DNA from: Psychrobacillus soli
Lineage (GTDB): Bacteria > Bacillota > Bacilli > Bacillales_A > Planococcaceae
Assembly: GCF_006861775.1 (NCBI RefSeq)
Contig: NZ_VDGG01000014.1
Location: 104,088-168,087 of the forward strand
Direction: 5' to 3'
DNA length: 64,000 nt
The position numbers and the translations under genes are program-made. Of this stretch, positions 50,945 to 60,602 are shown in pieces. Position 1 is the stretch's first letter. The number at the start of each line of letters is the position of its first letter. The notes beneath the pieces are model-generated. The model saw only the letters and a list, made by a program, of their open reading frames with translations, was not told the DNA's origin and ran no database searches.

Positions 50945-51784
50945 ATGAAGAAACAAATTTTGGATATTTTTTTTATTTTGTTAGGCTCATTTATTTTTGC
51001 ATTAGCTATAAACCTCTTTGTAATACCTAATGAACTTGGTGAAGGAGGAGTTACAGGGATAACAATTATATTATTTTATCTCTTTGAATGGTCGCCGGGG
51101 CTAGTAAGTTTGATAATTAATACTTTATTGCTTGTAGTAGGCTATAAGTTCTTAAATAAGAGTACTATTGTCTATACGATAATTGCGGTTTTATTTATAT
51201 CACTTTTTCTACATGTAACAGAAAGTTGGAACATTTCTTCAAATGAATTGATGATCAATTCAATATTTGGTGGTATCTTTGCAGGGGTAGGTATTGGATT
51301 AATCATTCGAGTTGGTGGTACGACTGCAGGTTCGACTATTCTCGCTAGAATTACTAATAAATATTTTGGTTGGAGCATAAGTTATGGGCTTTTGTTCTTC
51401 GATTTAATCGTTGCCTTTTCTTCTTATTTTATTATTGGTACGGAACGTCTTATGTTTACGATTATTATGCTATATATTGCGACCAAAGTAATGGAATTCA
51501 TTATTGAAGGATTAAACCCTAAAAAAGCTGTGACCATTATATCAGAAAAACCAGATGAAATAGCTGAGAAAGTAACAAATATGATGAACAGAGGTGTAAC
51601 TGTACTTTCAGGTCATGGATATTATACAAAAAATTCAAAGGACATTCTTTATATTGTTATTAGTACACAAGAAGTAGTCAAACTCAAAAAAATTGTAAGA
51701 TCAACTGATCAAAATGCATTTATAACAATTCATGATGTACGTGATGTATTTGGAGAAGGATTTTTAGATATTTCCAAAACGTAA
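50945..51784 (+). CDS. YitT family membrane protein
   Basis: The product has 279 residues. Five to six hydrophobic segments form the DUF161 region (ALAINLFVIPNELGEGGVTG, GIGLIIRVGGTTAGSTILAR); residues from about 195 form the soluble DUF2179 domain (VTVLSGHGYYTKNSKDILYI). Widespread in Firmicutes; transport role suspected but not established. Confidence 0.92.
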   Translation: MKKQILDIFFILLGSFIFALAINLFVIPNELGEGGVTGITIILFYLFEWSPGLVSLIINTLLLVVGYKFLNKSTIVYTIIAVLFISLFLHVTESWNISSNELMINSIFGGIFAGVGIGLIIRVGGTTAGSTILARITNKYFGWSISYGLLFFDLIVAFSSYFIIGTERLMFTIIMLYIATKVMEFIIEGLNPKKAVTIISEKPDEIAEKVTNMMNRGVTVLSGHGYYTKNSKDILYIVISTQEVVKLKKIVRSTDQNAFITIHDVRDVFGEGFLDISKT

Positions 51785-51871
51785 GATTATTATAATCGGA
51801 AAAAATTTCTATTCATCTCACAAAATTAAAGAAGCGGTACGAAGGCAGGTTTAAGATGTATTAAAGAAGAG

Positions 51872-51896
51872 AAAAGGCTGTTTAAACAGCCTTTTC
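51872..51896 (+). terminator. terminator-like hairpin after yitT-type gene
   Basis: AAAAGGCTGTTTAAACAGCC then TTTTC, a perfect palindrome. Beyond it (51897-52087) only a short minus-strand fragment is seen. Confidence 0.7.
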
Positions 51897-51930
51897 AGAT
51901 TGTAGAAAAATTCAATTTTGGTCTATAAAT

Positions 51931-52017
51931 TTATTTTAAACCTGACAAGGGCCACCACTTTGCTTTCCGAGGGATTGGCTTCAGTTCAAGCTGTTTGCAA
52001 TGGAGTCTTCTTGATGC
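51931..52017 (-). pseudogene. possible C-terminal fragment
   Basis: A start-less minus-strand frame ending LELKPIPRKAKWWPLSGLK. It has protein-like composition and higher G+C than its surroundings, but is too short to name. Confidence 0.25.
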
Positions 52018-52087
52018 CCCTTACATAATCAACAATTCTTACCTATTAAATTATAACTTTATGCCATTCTATTGGAGTTAAAGTTAA

Positions 52088-52333
52088 TCAGGATAGTATT
52101 TGAAGCTTTTCCAACTTCCGATAAAGTGTTCGAATAATCATCCCTAAATCCTTTGCAACCATTTGCTTACCATTGTAATTGTACCCATAGATATTAAGCT
52201 TTTCGGTTATTATCTCTCTTTCTGCATCTACTAATTCTAAATTCTTAGGTGGGTTATGAACATCTGTGCAACATGATATAAGGTATGGAGGAAGTGATTG
52301 TTCACTTAAAGTATTTTCTGTTTCAAAATTCAT
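52088..52333 (-). pseudogene. C-terminal fragment of a sigma-54 activator (RocR-like)
   Basis: The product has 81 residues. The C-terminus EREIITEKLNIYGYNYNGKQ MVAKDL followed by IIRTLYRKLEKL is the Fis-type helix-turn-helix of NtrC/RocR activators; SLPPYLIS resembles the linker after the AAA+ domain. The AAA+ and sensor domains are gone. RocR controls arginine catabolism, and the RocB-like gene next door is consistent with a once larger roc-type locus. Confidence 0.62.
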
Positions 52334-52339
52334 GCTATA

Positions 52340-52465
52340 TTAGTTGTAGGTTTCTATTATTTAGCATTGGTATTAATATTCACTCTATTGCTCAATTACG
52401 TTGAGAATAGATTAGATAAGGGGGGAGTAGGCAAAAAACTAAAAAAGAAAGCCTTCTCTTCGTAA
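52340..52465 (+). pseudogene. C-terminal fragment of an amino-acid ABC transporter permease
   Basis: A start-less frame LVVGFYYLALVLIFTLLLNY followed by VENRLDKGGVGKKLKKKAFSS. The YYLALVL...YVE.RL pattern is that of the last helix and tail of polar amino-acid ABC permeases. The rest of the transporter is missing. Confidence 0.6.
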
Positions 52466-52511
52466 AAATAAAAGTCCCAAGCATAAAGCAAATAGAAAAG
52501 GAGTATGAAGT

Positions 52512-54164
52512 ATGATTACTACAAAAAATGAAGTACTAAAATTGACAGAAGAACTTGTTCGTGTTGAAAGTATAGTAGAAACGCCAGGTGAAATCGATGC
52601 GGCTAAGAAAATATATGAAATGATCGCCGAGATGCCTTACTTTATCCAAAAACCTGACCAAGTAATTCTTTCAAAAACAAGTGATGACCAATTGGACAGA
52701 TATAATGTCCTAGCATTTGTAGAAGGAACAAAAGAGAAAAGTTGTAAAAAAACGATTATCTTAATGGGTCATCTGGATACAGTTGGCATTGATGATTATA
52801 CAAATTTGAAAGACGTGGCATGTAAACCGGATGAACTAATGAAAAAATTACACGATGAAAAACTCCCAGATTTAGTAAAAGAGCAACTGGAATCGGGAGA
52901 ATGGTATTTTGGTAGAGGTGTATTAGACATGAAAAGTGGTGTAGCTAGCCATATGTCATTGCTAAAGTATTTCGCTGAACACCCAGAAGAATTAGCAGGA
53001 AACCTAGTTTTCTTTTCAGAATGTGACGAAGAAGTAAGTTCCAAAGGTGTTTTATCGGGTCTAAAAGATTTGAAAAAATGGAAAGAAGAGCACAGTTTTG
53101 ATTATATAGCATTAATAAATTCGGATTTCGTCGCTCCTTTATATGACGGCGATGTGAATCGTTATATTTACAAAGGAACTGTTGGGAAATTACTGCCTTC
53201 TTTTTTCATAACTGGAGCGGAAACGCATGTTGGTTCTGCTTTCGAAGGGTTGGATCCGAATTATATTGCAGCAGAATTGACAAGACAAATTAGCTATAAC
53301 CCCGAATTATGCGATAGACATTTAGGGGAAACACCCGCACCGCCAATTTCTTTGAAACAAATGGATTTAAAACCCAATTATACTGTGCAAACAGCACTTT
53401 CAGCATATGTGTATTTTAACCTTTTCGTGCATACATGGTCCCCGCAAGAGGTCTTAACCAAACTTATGGAACAAGCGGTATTCGCTTTTGAAAACGCTAT
53501 CAAAACTTTAAATGAACGGTATGAAAGTTTTTGTAAACTAAGTGAACAACCTTTCAAGCAATTACCATGGAAATCACGTGTAATTTTGTATGAGGATATG
53601 ACCAAATCGTTAAAAGAGGAACATGGAGAAATTTTTGTGAAGCATATGAATAAGTTTAAAGAGAAACTACTATTAGATGATAGCTTGGATACGAGAATGT
53701 TCGCAGCTAGAGTTGTGGAAGAAGAATGGAAATGGATGAAGGATCAAAGTCCAGCCATTATTTTACTTTATTCATCCCTATATTCACCTTGCTTAGACCT
53801 TACAGGGAAAAATAAACAAGAAGAAAATTTGATTTCGGCTTTAGATAAAGCAATAGAAAAAGTGCAGTCACAATATAAATATCCAATCGTTTCTAAAAAT
53901 TATTTTCCTTATATTTGCGATATGAGCTGTGTTGCTTTAAAAGATGATGAGAAATCTATCCAATCGGTGATTAATAATAATCCTGCTTGGGGTACAAAGC
54001 ATTACGTGAATTATGAAGATATAAGAGAAATCAATGTACCTGCTATTAATATCGGGCCTTATGGTTATGATGCTCACAAACGCTATGAGCGTATGGAGAT
54101 TGAATATTCTACTGAAGTTATTCCGGCAATTACGAAGGAAATAATTGAAACACTTATCGGTTAA
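52512..54164 (+). CDS. M20 family peptidase, RocB/YqjN-like
   Basis: The product has 550 residues. Zinc motifs: MGHLDTVGIDDY, WYFGRGVLDMKSGVASHMSL, FFSECDEEVSSKG. The long form with extra C-terminal domains (SQYKYPIVSKNYFPYICDMS) is that of RocB/YqjN proteins associated with arginine utilisation; exact reaction not established. AAAGGAG precedes ATG 52512. Flanked by fragments of an activator and a transporter and followed by a strong terminator. Confidence 0.85.
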   Translation: MITTKNEVLKLTEELVRVESIVETPGEIDAAKKIYEMIAEMPYFIQKPDQVILSKTSDDQLDRYNVLAFVEGTKEKSCKKTIILMGHLDTVGIDDYTNLKDVACKPDELMKKLHDEKLPDLVKEQLESGEWYFGRGVLDMKSGVASHMSLLKYFAEHPEELAGNLVFFSECDEEVSSKGVLSGLKDLKKWKEEHSFDYIALINSDFVAPLYDGDVNRYIYKGTVGKLLPSFFITGAETHVGSAFEGLDPNYIAAELTRQISYNPELCDRHLGETPAPPISLKQMDLKPNYTVQTALSAYVYFNLFVHTWSPQEVLTKLMEQAVFAFENAIKTLNERYESFCKLSEQPFKQLPWKSRVILYEDMTKSLKEEHGEIFVKHMNKFKEKLLLDDSLDTRMFAARVVEEEWKWMKDQSPAIILLYSSLYSPCLDLTGKNKQEENLISALDKAIEKVQSQYKYPIVSKNYFPYICDMSCVALKDDEKSIQSVINNNPAWGTKHYVNYEDIREINVPAINIGPYGYDAHKRYERMEIEYSTEVIPAITKEIIETLIG

Positions 54165-54189
54165 TTGACTTTTAAATAGTAAACTTTTA

Positions 54190-54238
54190 AGAATGTAGAC
54201 AAACACTAAAAAAATGAGTTTGTCTACATTCTATTGTT
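54190..54238 (+). terminator. terminator of the RocB-like gene
   Basis: AGAATGTAGACAAAC/GTTTGTCTACATTCT perfect 15-bp stem, then ATTGTTTTATTT. Beyond it, an AGTAATATCC/GGATATTACT inverted repeat lies at about 54347-54384. Confidence 0.9.
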
Positions 54239-54461
54239 TTATTTAGGATAGCTTAGTTTTCCAAGCGTCCACCGAATGATTTCATCATTTTTGGGGAGTT
54301 AGTGTGCATAGCCTACTACCAGGCATCGCAATTTTCATTTTATTTATAGTAATATCCAGAAAAAATATTCAATTTTCCGGATATTACTAAAAGGAAGCTA
54401 GTATGTTCGGCTCCACTGCTACTAATAGCTCCAGTAGTTCGTTAATGAAAAGAGGGGAACA

Positions 54462-54674
54462 ATGAAGAAAATCATAGCTAAGCTAATTCTTCTTTTGCTT
54501 TCAGTAGTCATATTCATGATTCTTTGGAAACTAATGCAGTATATATTTAATGCTTTTGTCCCGTTTAATCCAATGACCGAGCTTATAGCTTTCGTAGTAA
54601 TTGTGATCATGATACCAACGTCCATGGTTTTAGCAGATATTAGTTTCATGTTATTTCAAAAATCCTTTAAGTAA
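54462..54674 (+). CDS. small membrane protein
   Basis: The product has 70 residues: basic MKKIIAK head, then two long hydrophobic segments (LILLLLSVVIFMILWKLM and ELIAFVVIVIMIPTSMVLA). AGAGGGG lies before the ATG. Family not recognised. Confidence 0.6.
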   Translation: MKKIIAKLILLLLSVVIFMILWKLMQYIFNAFVPFNPMTELIAFVVIVIMIPTSMVLADISFMLFQKSFK

Positions 54675-54786
54675 AGGGGAATGGAAATAATTGGACAAAA
54701 GATTCGATAAGATAAATTATGGCATTTGAATCAAGATAAGCAACATACTTTCGTTGCTGAAAATTAAAAAGGAATCACATTTGTAG

Positions 54787-54927
54787 ATAGAGGAATTGTT
54801 TATCCAAAAAGAGCTATTTGGTAGAAAGCAACCAATTGAATGGAATTCTAGATATATACAATTAGCGAAATTAATAGAAAATGAACATTTTGCTGTGGGT
54901 AGGTCCATGGAATTTCACAAAATATGA
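54787..54927 (+). pseudogene. headless C-terminal gene fragment
   Basis: After TAG 54784 the frame reads IEELFIQKELFGRKQPIEWN, then SRYIQLAKLIENEHFAVGRS and MEFHKI. Clearly protein-like with no start codon. Parent protein not identified. Confidence 0.4.
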
Positions 54928-54949
54928 ACTTCAAAGAGGGGTTAGTCTA

Positions 54950-55363
54950 ATGAATTATAAAATGGTAGAAGAATTAAGCGAAAGACATTTAAACGAATTA
55001 CATAATTTATTTAAAAATGAATGGTGGACTCAACATCGTGAACTTTCAGAAATTAAAAAAATGGTAGAGAATAGTAGCGTAGTAATTGGATTAGTAAATA
55101 GTGAAACAGAGGAATTAATAGGGTTTGCAAGGGTAATTACAGACACTATATATAGAGCATTCATATTTGATGTGATGACGAAAGAAAATTTCAGAAATAA
55201 TGGTATCGGGAAAATTTTAATCGAAAGTATATTAGAGCATCCTCTAGTTCAAAATGTAGATAGGGTAGAACTATATTGTCCAGATAGATTAGTTGGGTAC
55301 TATGAGAAGTTTGGCTTTTCAACAGATGTAAATGGTAGTAACTTAATGAGATTGACAAAATAA
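54950..55363 (+). CDS. GNAT N-acetyltransferase
   Basis: The product has 137 residues. Acetyl-CoA region DVMTKENFRNNGIGKILIES, then VDRVELYCPDRLVGYYEKFG. ATG 54950 follows GAGGGG; the earlier ATG 54881 belongs to the fragment upstream. Resembles small arylamine/aminoglycoside-like GNATs; acceptor unknown. Confidence 0.85.
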   Translation: MNYKMVEELSERHLNELHNLFKNEWWTQHRELSEIKKMVENSSVVIGLVNSETEELIGFARVITDTIYRAFIFDVMTKENFRNNGIGKILIESILEHPLVQNVDRVELYCPDRLVGYYEKFGFSTDVNGSNLMRLTK

Positions 55364-55489
55364 TATTATTCCCTTAAATAGGAACATATGTGTGATATAA
55401 TGGGAAAGTAGTAGAATAGCGTGTTCATGGGCGGTCAGCATTTCCGATTTACTATTCATTTATTTGGATAGGGAGAGGAGGTGTTGCAT

Positions 55490-55576
55490 ATGTCGACATT
55501 TGAATCTTTGATGTTCGCTATAGCGTTCGCAGGTTTGATTGTTTCCATTCTTACTTTTTCCAAAGAAAAAAAGTAA
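55490..55576 (+). CDS. putative holin-like toxin of a type I system
   Basis: A 28-residue peptide, MSTFESLMFAIAFAGLIVSI followed by LTFSKEKK: one membrane helix with a basic tail, as in TxpA/BsrG-like 'putative holin-like toxins'. AGGAGG lies eight bases upstream. A hairpin region AAACCGCCCCTGAGCC...GGTTTACT follows the stop, and a bidirectional terminator at 55658 would end both the toxin mRNA and an antisense antitoxin RNA from the opposite strand, as in known systems. Confidence 0.75.
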   Translation: MSTFESLMFAIAFAGLIVSILTFSKEKK

Positions 55577-55657
55577 ACCGCCCCTGAGCCTAGCAAGCAT
55601 GGGAAGGTTTACTCGTCCTAATTGCTGATCGCCTTTGAAGCGATACTATTTTATTAC

Positions 55658-55697
55658 AAGACTGTTTGGTGTTGTCGCACCGAGCAGTCTTTTTTAA
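55658..55697. terminator. terminator downstream of the holin-like toxin
   Basis: AAGACTG/CAGTCTT outer stem with GGTG/CACC inner stem, then TTTTTTAAT. It lies where toxin mRNA ends and may also be the region of the antisense RNA promoter. Confidence 0.7.
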
Positions 55698-55746
55698 TAT
55701 ACTCTTTTTCACTCGTAATTATAACATATTGAATAGCGAAGTGTTA

Positions 55747-56766
55747 CTAAAATCCTCTTTTATACGGTTCAGGTGGTGTCACATTACCTGTAATCGCTTC
55801 TTCCGCATGTAGTGCCCAGTACGGATCCTTCAACATGCCGCGTCCCACCGCCACAAGTTCAGCGTCGCCATTTGCAATTGTTTGTTCCGCCAATGCCGCA
55901 TCTTCTAAAATACCAACTGCTATAACTGGTACATTCAATGCTTCTTTATATGCATGGGCAAACGAAACTTGATATCCAGGAGTATTGGCAGGTTTTATCT
56001 TCCCAGCAGGTCCTTCTCCGCCGCTCGAAACATGGAAAACATCCACACCAGCTTCTTTATACTTTTGCGCAATCTCTAAAGAATGCTCTAAGTCGTAACC
56101 GCCATCCATATATTCGATTGCTGAAATGCGGAAAAGCAGGGGCATTTCTTTAGGCATTACGCTACGTACTGCTTTTATAACTTCTACTCCAAATTTAGAT
56201 AAGTCTTTTCCATATTCATCTGTACGATTATTAATAGAAGGGGAATGAAATTGATGGATTAAATAGCCATGGGCACCGTGTAGCTCGATTGTATCAAATC
56301 CAGCTGCTACAGCGCGTTTTGCTGCGTCTTTAAATTTAATTACCATTTCTTTTACTTCTTCTGTTGAAAGCGCTCTTGGTACTTTCCAATTTTCCGCTAC
56401 TGGAATATTAGAAGAGCTAACCGGTGGATTGGCATCTGTAGCCTTTCTTCCAGCATGTGCGATTTGTATCCCTATTTTTGACTTATGTTTATGCACTTCA
56501 TTTACTATTTTTTCATATGCAGGAATTTGCTCATCTGACCACAATCCTAAATCATAATCAGTAATTCTACCATCCGGTTCTACGTCCGTCATTTCTACTA
56601 TTATAAGACCCGTTCCTCCGATAGCACGTGAAACATAATGGATAAAATGCCAATCAGTTGGGATACCATCTTTTGCTTCCACGGAATATTGACACATAGG
56701 GGGCATCACTACTCGATTTTTTAACGCAAGACCTTTTAGTGTAAAAGGTGAAAATAAATGACTCAT
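55747..56766 (-). CDS. namA: NADPH dehydrogenase NamA (old yellow enzyme family, YqjM)
   Basis: The product has 339 residues, an FMN-dependent ene-reductase induced by electrophile stress in B. subtilis. Motifs: NRVVMPPMCQYSVE (active-site Cys of the YqjM subclass), GAHGYLIHQFHSPSINNRTD and ELVAVGRGMLKDP. Length matches YqjM. GGAGCG lies before the ATG. Confidence 0.95.
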   Translation of the reverse strand: MSHLFSPFTLKGLALKNRVVMPPMCQYSVEAKDGIPTDWHFIHYVSRAIGGTGLIIVEMTDVEPDGRITDYDLGLWSDEQIPAYEKIVNEVHKHKSKIGIQIAHAGRKATDANPPVSSSNIPVAENWKVPRALSTEEVKEMVIKFKDAAKRAVAAGFDTIELHGAHGYLIHQFHSPSINNRTDEYGKDLSKFGVEVIKAVRSVMPKEMPLLFRISAIEYMDGGYDLEHSLEIAQKYKEAGVDVFHVSSGGEGPAGKIKPANTPGYQVSFAHAYKEALNVPVIAVGILEDAALAEQTIANGDAELVAVGRGMLKDPYWALHAEEAITGNVTPPEPYKRGF

Positions 56767-56865
56767 CTTATCACGCTCCTTACATCTATTATCTTCGTTT
56801 CATTTTGAGGAATCAATTAATCTGATTTTCCATTAAAAATATTGTGCTTAATTATAAATTATTAG

Positions 56866-56880
56866 TTGTATTTATACATA
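56866..56880 (+). promoter_or_regulatory. possible ArgR/AhrC box before argGH
   Basis: TTGTATTTATACATA is a near-palindrome resembling ARG boxes, and a similar GCGTATAAACATAC lies at about 56916-56930. A promoter TTGTAT-17-TACATT (56866-56894) would be overlapped by it. Confidence 0.45.
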
Positions 56881-56945
56881 TATCATGTTACATTATGTAT
56901 ATTAATACTAACTTTGCGTATAAACATACATTGGAGGAATATAAA

Positions 56946-58154
56946 ATGAATAAAAAAGTCGTTTTAGCATATTCAGGCGGACTAGATACATCTGTAGCAA
57001 TTACATGGTTAAAAGAACAAGGATATGACGTAGTAGCAGTGTGTCTCGACGTTGGTGAAGGTAAAGATTTAGAATTTGTTAAAAATAAAGCACTACAAGT
57101 TGGTGCAGTAGAAAGTTATATGATTGACGCAAGAGAAGAGTTTGCGAATGAATATGCACTAATTTCTTTACAAGCACATACTTGGTATGAAAACAAATAT
57201 CCGCTTGTTTCTGCATTATCTCGTCCATTAATTTCGAAAAAGTTAGTGGAAATTGCGGAACAAACAGGTGCAACTGCAGTAGCACACGGTTGTACAGGTA
57301 AAGGAAATGACCAAGTTCGTTTCGAAGTTTCGATCAATGCATTAAATCCTAATTTAGAAGTTATTGCACCGGTTCGTGAGTGGAGCTGGAGCCGTGAAGA
57401 GGAAATTGCTTATGCAAAAGAAAAAAATATTCCGATTCCAATTAACTTAGATAGCCCATTCTCGATTGACCAAAATCTATGGGGTCGTGCAAACGAATGT
57501 GGTATTTTAGAAGACCCTTGGGCAGCGCCACCAGAAGACGCTTATGATTTAACGGTGTCATTAGAAAATGCACCAGACGTGCCAGATGTTATTGAAATTG
57601 AGTTTAAAAATGGTGTTCCAGTTGCGCTAGACGGCGTGGAATATAAACTATATGAGTTAATCTTAAAATTGAATGATTTGGCAGGTAAACACGGAGTTGG
57701 ACGTATCGATCATGTAGAAAACCGTCTTGTTGGTATTAAATCCCGTGAAGTATATGAAATCCCAGGTGCTCACACATTGTTATTAGCACATAAAGAATTA
57801 GAAGATATTACATTAGTAAAAGAATTAGCTCATTTCAAACCAGTAATGGAGAAAAAACTAACAGAACTTATTTATGAAGGACTTTGGTTCTCTCCACTTA
57901 GAACAGCACTAGAAGCATTCTTAAAAGAAACACAAGTATACGTAAACGGCACAGTTCGCGTGAAATTATTCAAAGGACATGCAATTGTAGAGGGACGTAA
58001 ATCACCTAACTCTTTATACAACGAAAAACTTGCGACTTACACAGCAGATGACGAATTTAATCATGCATCAGCAGTTGGATTTATCGAGCTTTGGGGTCTT
58101 CCAACAAAAGTTCACGCGATGGTGAACCAAGGAGCGGAGAAGGTGAAAGCATGA
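56946..58154 (+). CDS. argG: argininosuccinate synthase
   Basis: The product has 402 residues and joins citrulline and aspartate with ATP. The PP-loop [33 protein letters not shown] and the [12 protein letters not shown] region are complete. ATG 56946 with GGAGG upstream is chosen over the long 56844 extension. Overlaps argH by four bases (ATGA). Confidence 0.97.
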   Translation: MNKKVVLAYSGGLDTSVAITWLKEQGYDVVAVCLDVGEGKDLEFVKNKALQVGAVESYMIDAREEFANEYALISLQAHTWYENKYPLVSALSRPLISKKLVEIAEQTGATAVAHGCTGKGNDQVRFEVSINALNPNLEVIAPVREWSWSREEEIAYAKEKNIPIPINLDSPFSIDQNLWGRANECGILEDPWAAPPEDAYDLTVSLENAPDVPDVIEIEFKNGVPVALDGVEYKLYELILKLNDLAGKHGVGRIDHVENRLVGIKSREVYEIPGAHTLLLAHKELEDITLVKELAHFKPVMEKKLTELIYEGLWFSPLRTALEAFLKETQVYVNGTVRVKLFKGHAIVEGRKSPNSLYNEKLATYTADDEFNHASAVGFIELWGLPTKVHAMVNQGAEKVKA

Positions 58155-59524
58155 CCAAACTTTGGGGAGGAAGATTCCAAAAATCTGCTGAACAATGGGT
58201 AGATGAATTTGGAGCTTCCATCGGTTTTGACCAAACATTAGTAATGGAAGATTTAGAAGGAAGCGTTGCACACGTTAAAATGCTTGGGGCTTGTCAAATT
58301 TTGCCCCAAGAAGACGTGCAGCAAATTCTGGGTGGTTTAGAGCAATTAAAGAAACTAGCAGCAGATAATGCATTAGAATTTTTAGTTGCAAACGAAGACA
58401 TTCATTTAAATTTAGAAAAAATGCTTATTGATTTGATTGGACCAGTTGGCGGGAAACTGCATACAGGGCGCAGTCGTAACGATCAGGTAGCAACGGATAT
58501 GCACTTATTCTTGAAAAATAGAGTAGGAGAAATCATCGAGTTAATCGAACTTTTCCAACAAACACTGATTGCTCAAGCAGAAACGCATGTGGAAACACTT
58601 GCACCAGGATATACGCACTTACAACGTGCACAGCCAATTTCATTTGCACATCATTTAATGGCGTATTTCTGGATGCTAGACCGAGACAAAGATCGTTTTA
58701 AAGATTCGATTAAACGTATCGACATTTCTCCACTTGGAGCAGGGGCACTTGCAGGAACTACTTTTCCAATTGATCGCAAACTTTCTGCAGAATACCTTGG
58801 ATTTGCGAACGTATATGCAAACAGCATGGATGCGGTAAGTGATCGTGATTTTATCGTCGAATTTTTAAGTAATTCTTCGATGCTAATGGCACATTTATCC
58901 CGATTTGCAGAGGAAATCATTTTATGGTCAAGCTCGGAGTTTAACTTCATTGAGTTAGATGATTCATTCTCTACTGGCTCTAGTATTATGCCACAAAAGA
59001 AAAATCCGGATATGGCCGAGTTGATCCGTGGAAAAACAGGTCGCGTTTACGGAAATCTAATGGGCTTACTTACAGTTATTAAAGGATTGCCACTTGCTTA
59101 TAATAAAGACATGCAAGAAGACAAAGAAGGTATGTTCGATACGGTGCATACTATCGTTGGGAGTTTGAAAATATTCGAAGGTATGGTTCGCACAATGACT
59201 GTTCATAAAGAACGTCTCCACGATACTGTACACAAAGACTTTTCCAATGCAACGGAACTTGCGGATTATCTTGCAGCAAAAGGACTGCCATTCCGTGAGG
59301 CACATGAAGTAACTGGTAAGTTAGTATTCCTTTGCATCCAGCGAGGCTATTTCTTATTAGATCTTCCGCTAGATGATTTACAAGAAGCAAGCAGCTTAAT
59401 AGAGTCGGATATTTATGATGTATTATCACCTCTTGCTGCGGTTAGAAGAAGAAATTCCCTTGGTGGAACTGGATTTGACCAGGTTACCATCCAAATAGAA
59501 GAAGCTAAAAAGCGTTTAGCATAA
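58151..59524 (+). CDS. argH: argininosuccinate lyase
   Basis: The product has 457 residues, the last step of arginine synthesis. Signature [20 protein letters not shown], the N-terminal [20 protein letters not shown] and [12 protein letters not shown] are complete. Starts at ATG 58151 inside the argG stop (coupled translation). Confidence 0.97.
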   Translation: MTKLWGGRFQKSAEQWVDEFGASIGFDQTLVMEDLEGSVAHVKMLGACQILPQEDVQQILGGLEQLKKLAADNALEFLVANEDIHLNLEKMLIDLIGPVGGKLHTGRSRNDQVATDMHLFLKNRVGEIIELIELFQQTLIAQAETHVETLAPGYTHLQRAQPISFAHHLMAYFWMLDRDKDRFKDSIKRIDISPLGAGALAGTTFPIDRKLSAEYLGFANVYANSMDAVSDRDFIVEFLSNSSMLMAHLSRFAEEIILWSSSEFNFIELDDSFSTGSSIMPQKKNPDMAELIRGKTGRVYGNLMGLLTVIKGLPLAYNKDMQEDKEGMFDTVHTIVGSLKIFEGMVRTMTVHKERLHDTVHKDFSNATELADYLAAKGLPFREAHEVTGKLVFLCIQRGYFLLDLPLDDLQEASSLIESDIYDVLSPLAAVRRRNSLGGTGFDQVTIQIEEAKKRLA

Positions 59525-59526
59525 TG

Positions 59527-59572
59527 AAACTGTAGACACTCAGATTTTGAGGAGCTGTCTACAGTTTTTTGT
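59527..59572 (+). terminator. terminator of argGH
   Basis: AAACTGTAGACA/TGTCTACAGTTT perfect 12-bp stem followed by TTTGTC. Confidence 0.88.
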
Positions 59573-59605
59573 CATTTGGGTAACAATTTCAGTCTTTCTA
59601 TAAGG

Positions 59606-59702
59606 AGTAGTTAGAAAAAATGACGGTTTAGTTGGAAAATTAGTGAGTTTAGTTGGAAAAATGATTGAGTTAGTTGTAATTATTTCATGTTTAGTTGGAA
59701 AG
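59606..59702 (+). repeat. 21-bp periodic degenerate array, five units
   Basis: The core TTTAGTTGGAAA (variants AGTAGTTAGAAA, GTTAGTTGTAAT) begins at 59606, 59627, 59648, 59669 and 59690, an exact 21-bp period. Shares the GTTG centre and unit number with the arrays at 29641 and 36272. Confidence 0.82.
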
Positions 59703-59746
59703 ATATCGAACTGGCAAGAGATCCACTACTGAAATAGGAGAAGTCT

Positions 59747-60520
59747 TCATCTGTACATTTCCAGTTGAGTGGCATAAACTTTACTAAGTTCTTTAATCTT
59801 ATCTGCGACTGCCCCTGCATTACTTTCAACATTCCACGTCGCTACTTTCTGCAATTCCTCGTGTTTACCGACACAGACTGCTTCTGTCGCAAATTGAAAC
59901 ATAGGGATATCATTTGCATCGTTACCAAAAGCGATGAAGTCCTGCTCTTTCACATTTAGTTTTTGCAAGCCAATCCATTTATCTGTACCTATTGGGCTAA
60001 TATCTAGAATATTCTCTTGCCGATGAATGTATGTTCGAACATGAAGCAAGTTTAATCGAGATAATATTTCGCTTACATGTTCGTTTGGAAATAGCACAAC
60101 CTTAATCATTTGCTCCATCTTATGTATCGAAATGTTTTTTGCTAACTGGTCGGGATCCAGATTTCGAAAAATCGGATGCTCTGTGCTTCCAGTATATGCA
60201 TAATCCCATTCCGTATCGATTAAATAGCTAAGCTTTAAGTCTTCAATAATTTGTTTTATTTGTTCTTTAGTTTGATGATCGAACGATGTTAGATGCGTAA
60301 TTTTTCCATCGTTTGCAACAAACGTCCCATTTCCACCAATCATATGATACATATGCATTTCTTTTGGAAGTACAGGAAGTAAGTCGCGAATTGGTCTTGC
60401 AGAAGCAAAAATAACTTCATGTCCCATATGGCGACAATATTGTAATGCCTCTGTTATTTCTTCACATAAAGGTTGCCCCTTAAAACAAATCGTACCATCT
60501 AAATCAAAAACAAATTTCAT
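59747..60520 (-). CDS. HAD hydrolase, Cof subfamily
   Basis: The product has 257 residues. Motif I FVFDLDGTICF, motif II FASARPIRDL, and the C-terminal motif QDFIAFGNDANDIPMFQFA define a Cof-type (IIB cap) sugar-phosphate or nucleotide phosphatase. ATG 60520 is chosen with GGACGGAGAG upstream; the frame extends to 60589. Confidence 0.9.
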   Translation of the reverse strand: MKFVFDLDGTICFKGQPLCEEITEALQYCRHMGHEVIFASARPIRDLLPVLPKEMHMYHMIGGNGTFVANDGKITHLTSFDHQTKEQIKQIIEDLKLSYLIDTEWDYAYTGSTEHPIFRNLDPDQLAKNISIHKMEQMIKVVLFPNEHVSEILSRLNLLHVRTYIHRQENILDISPIGTDKWIGLQKLNVKEQDFIAFGNDANDIPMFQFATEAVCVGKHEELQKVATWNVESNAGAVADKIKELSKVYATQLEMYR

Positions 60521-60602
60521 CGCTCTCCGTCCTTTCACTCTCTTAATAGTAGCTATTTTTCGATATAATAAAAAGGACATATGTCTCAAAAGGAGAAAAA
60601 CG

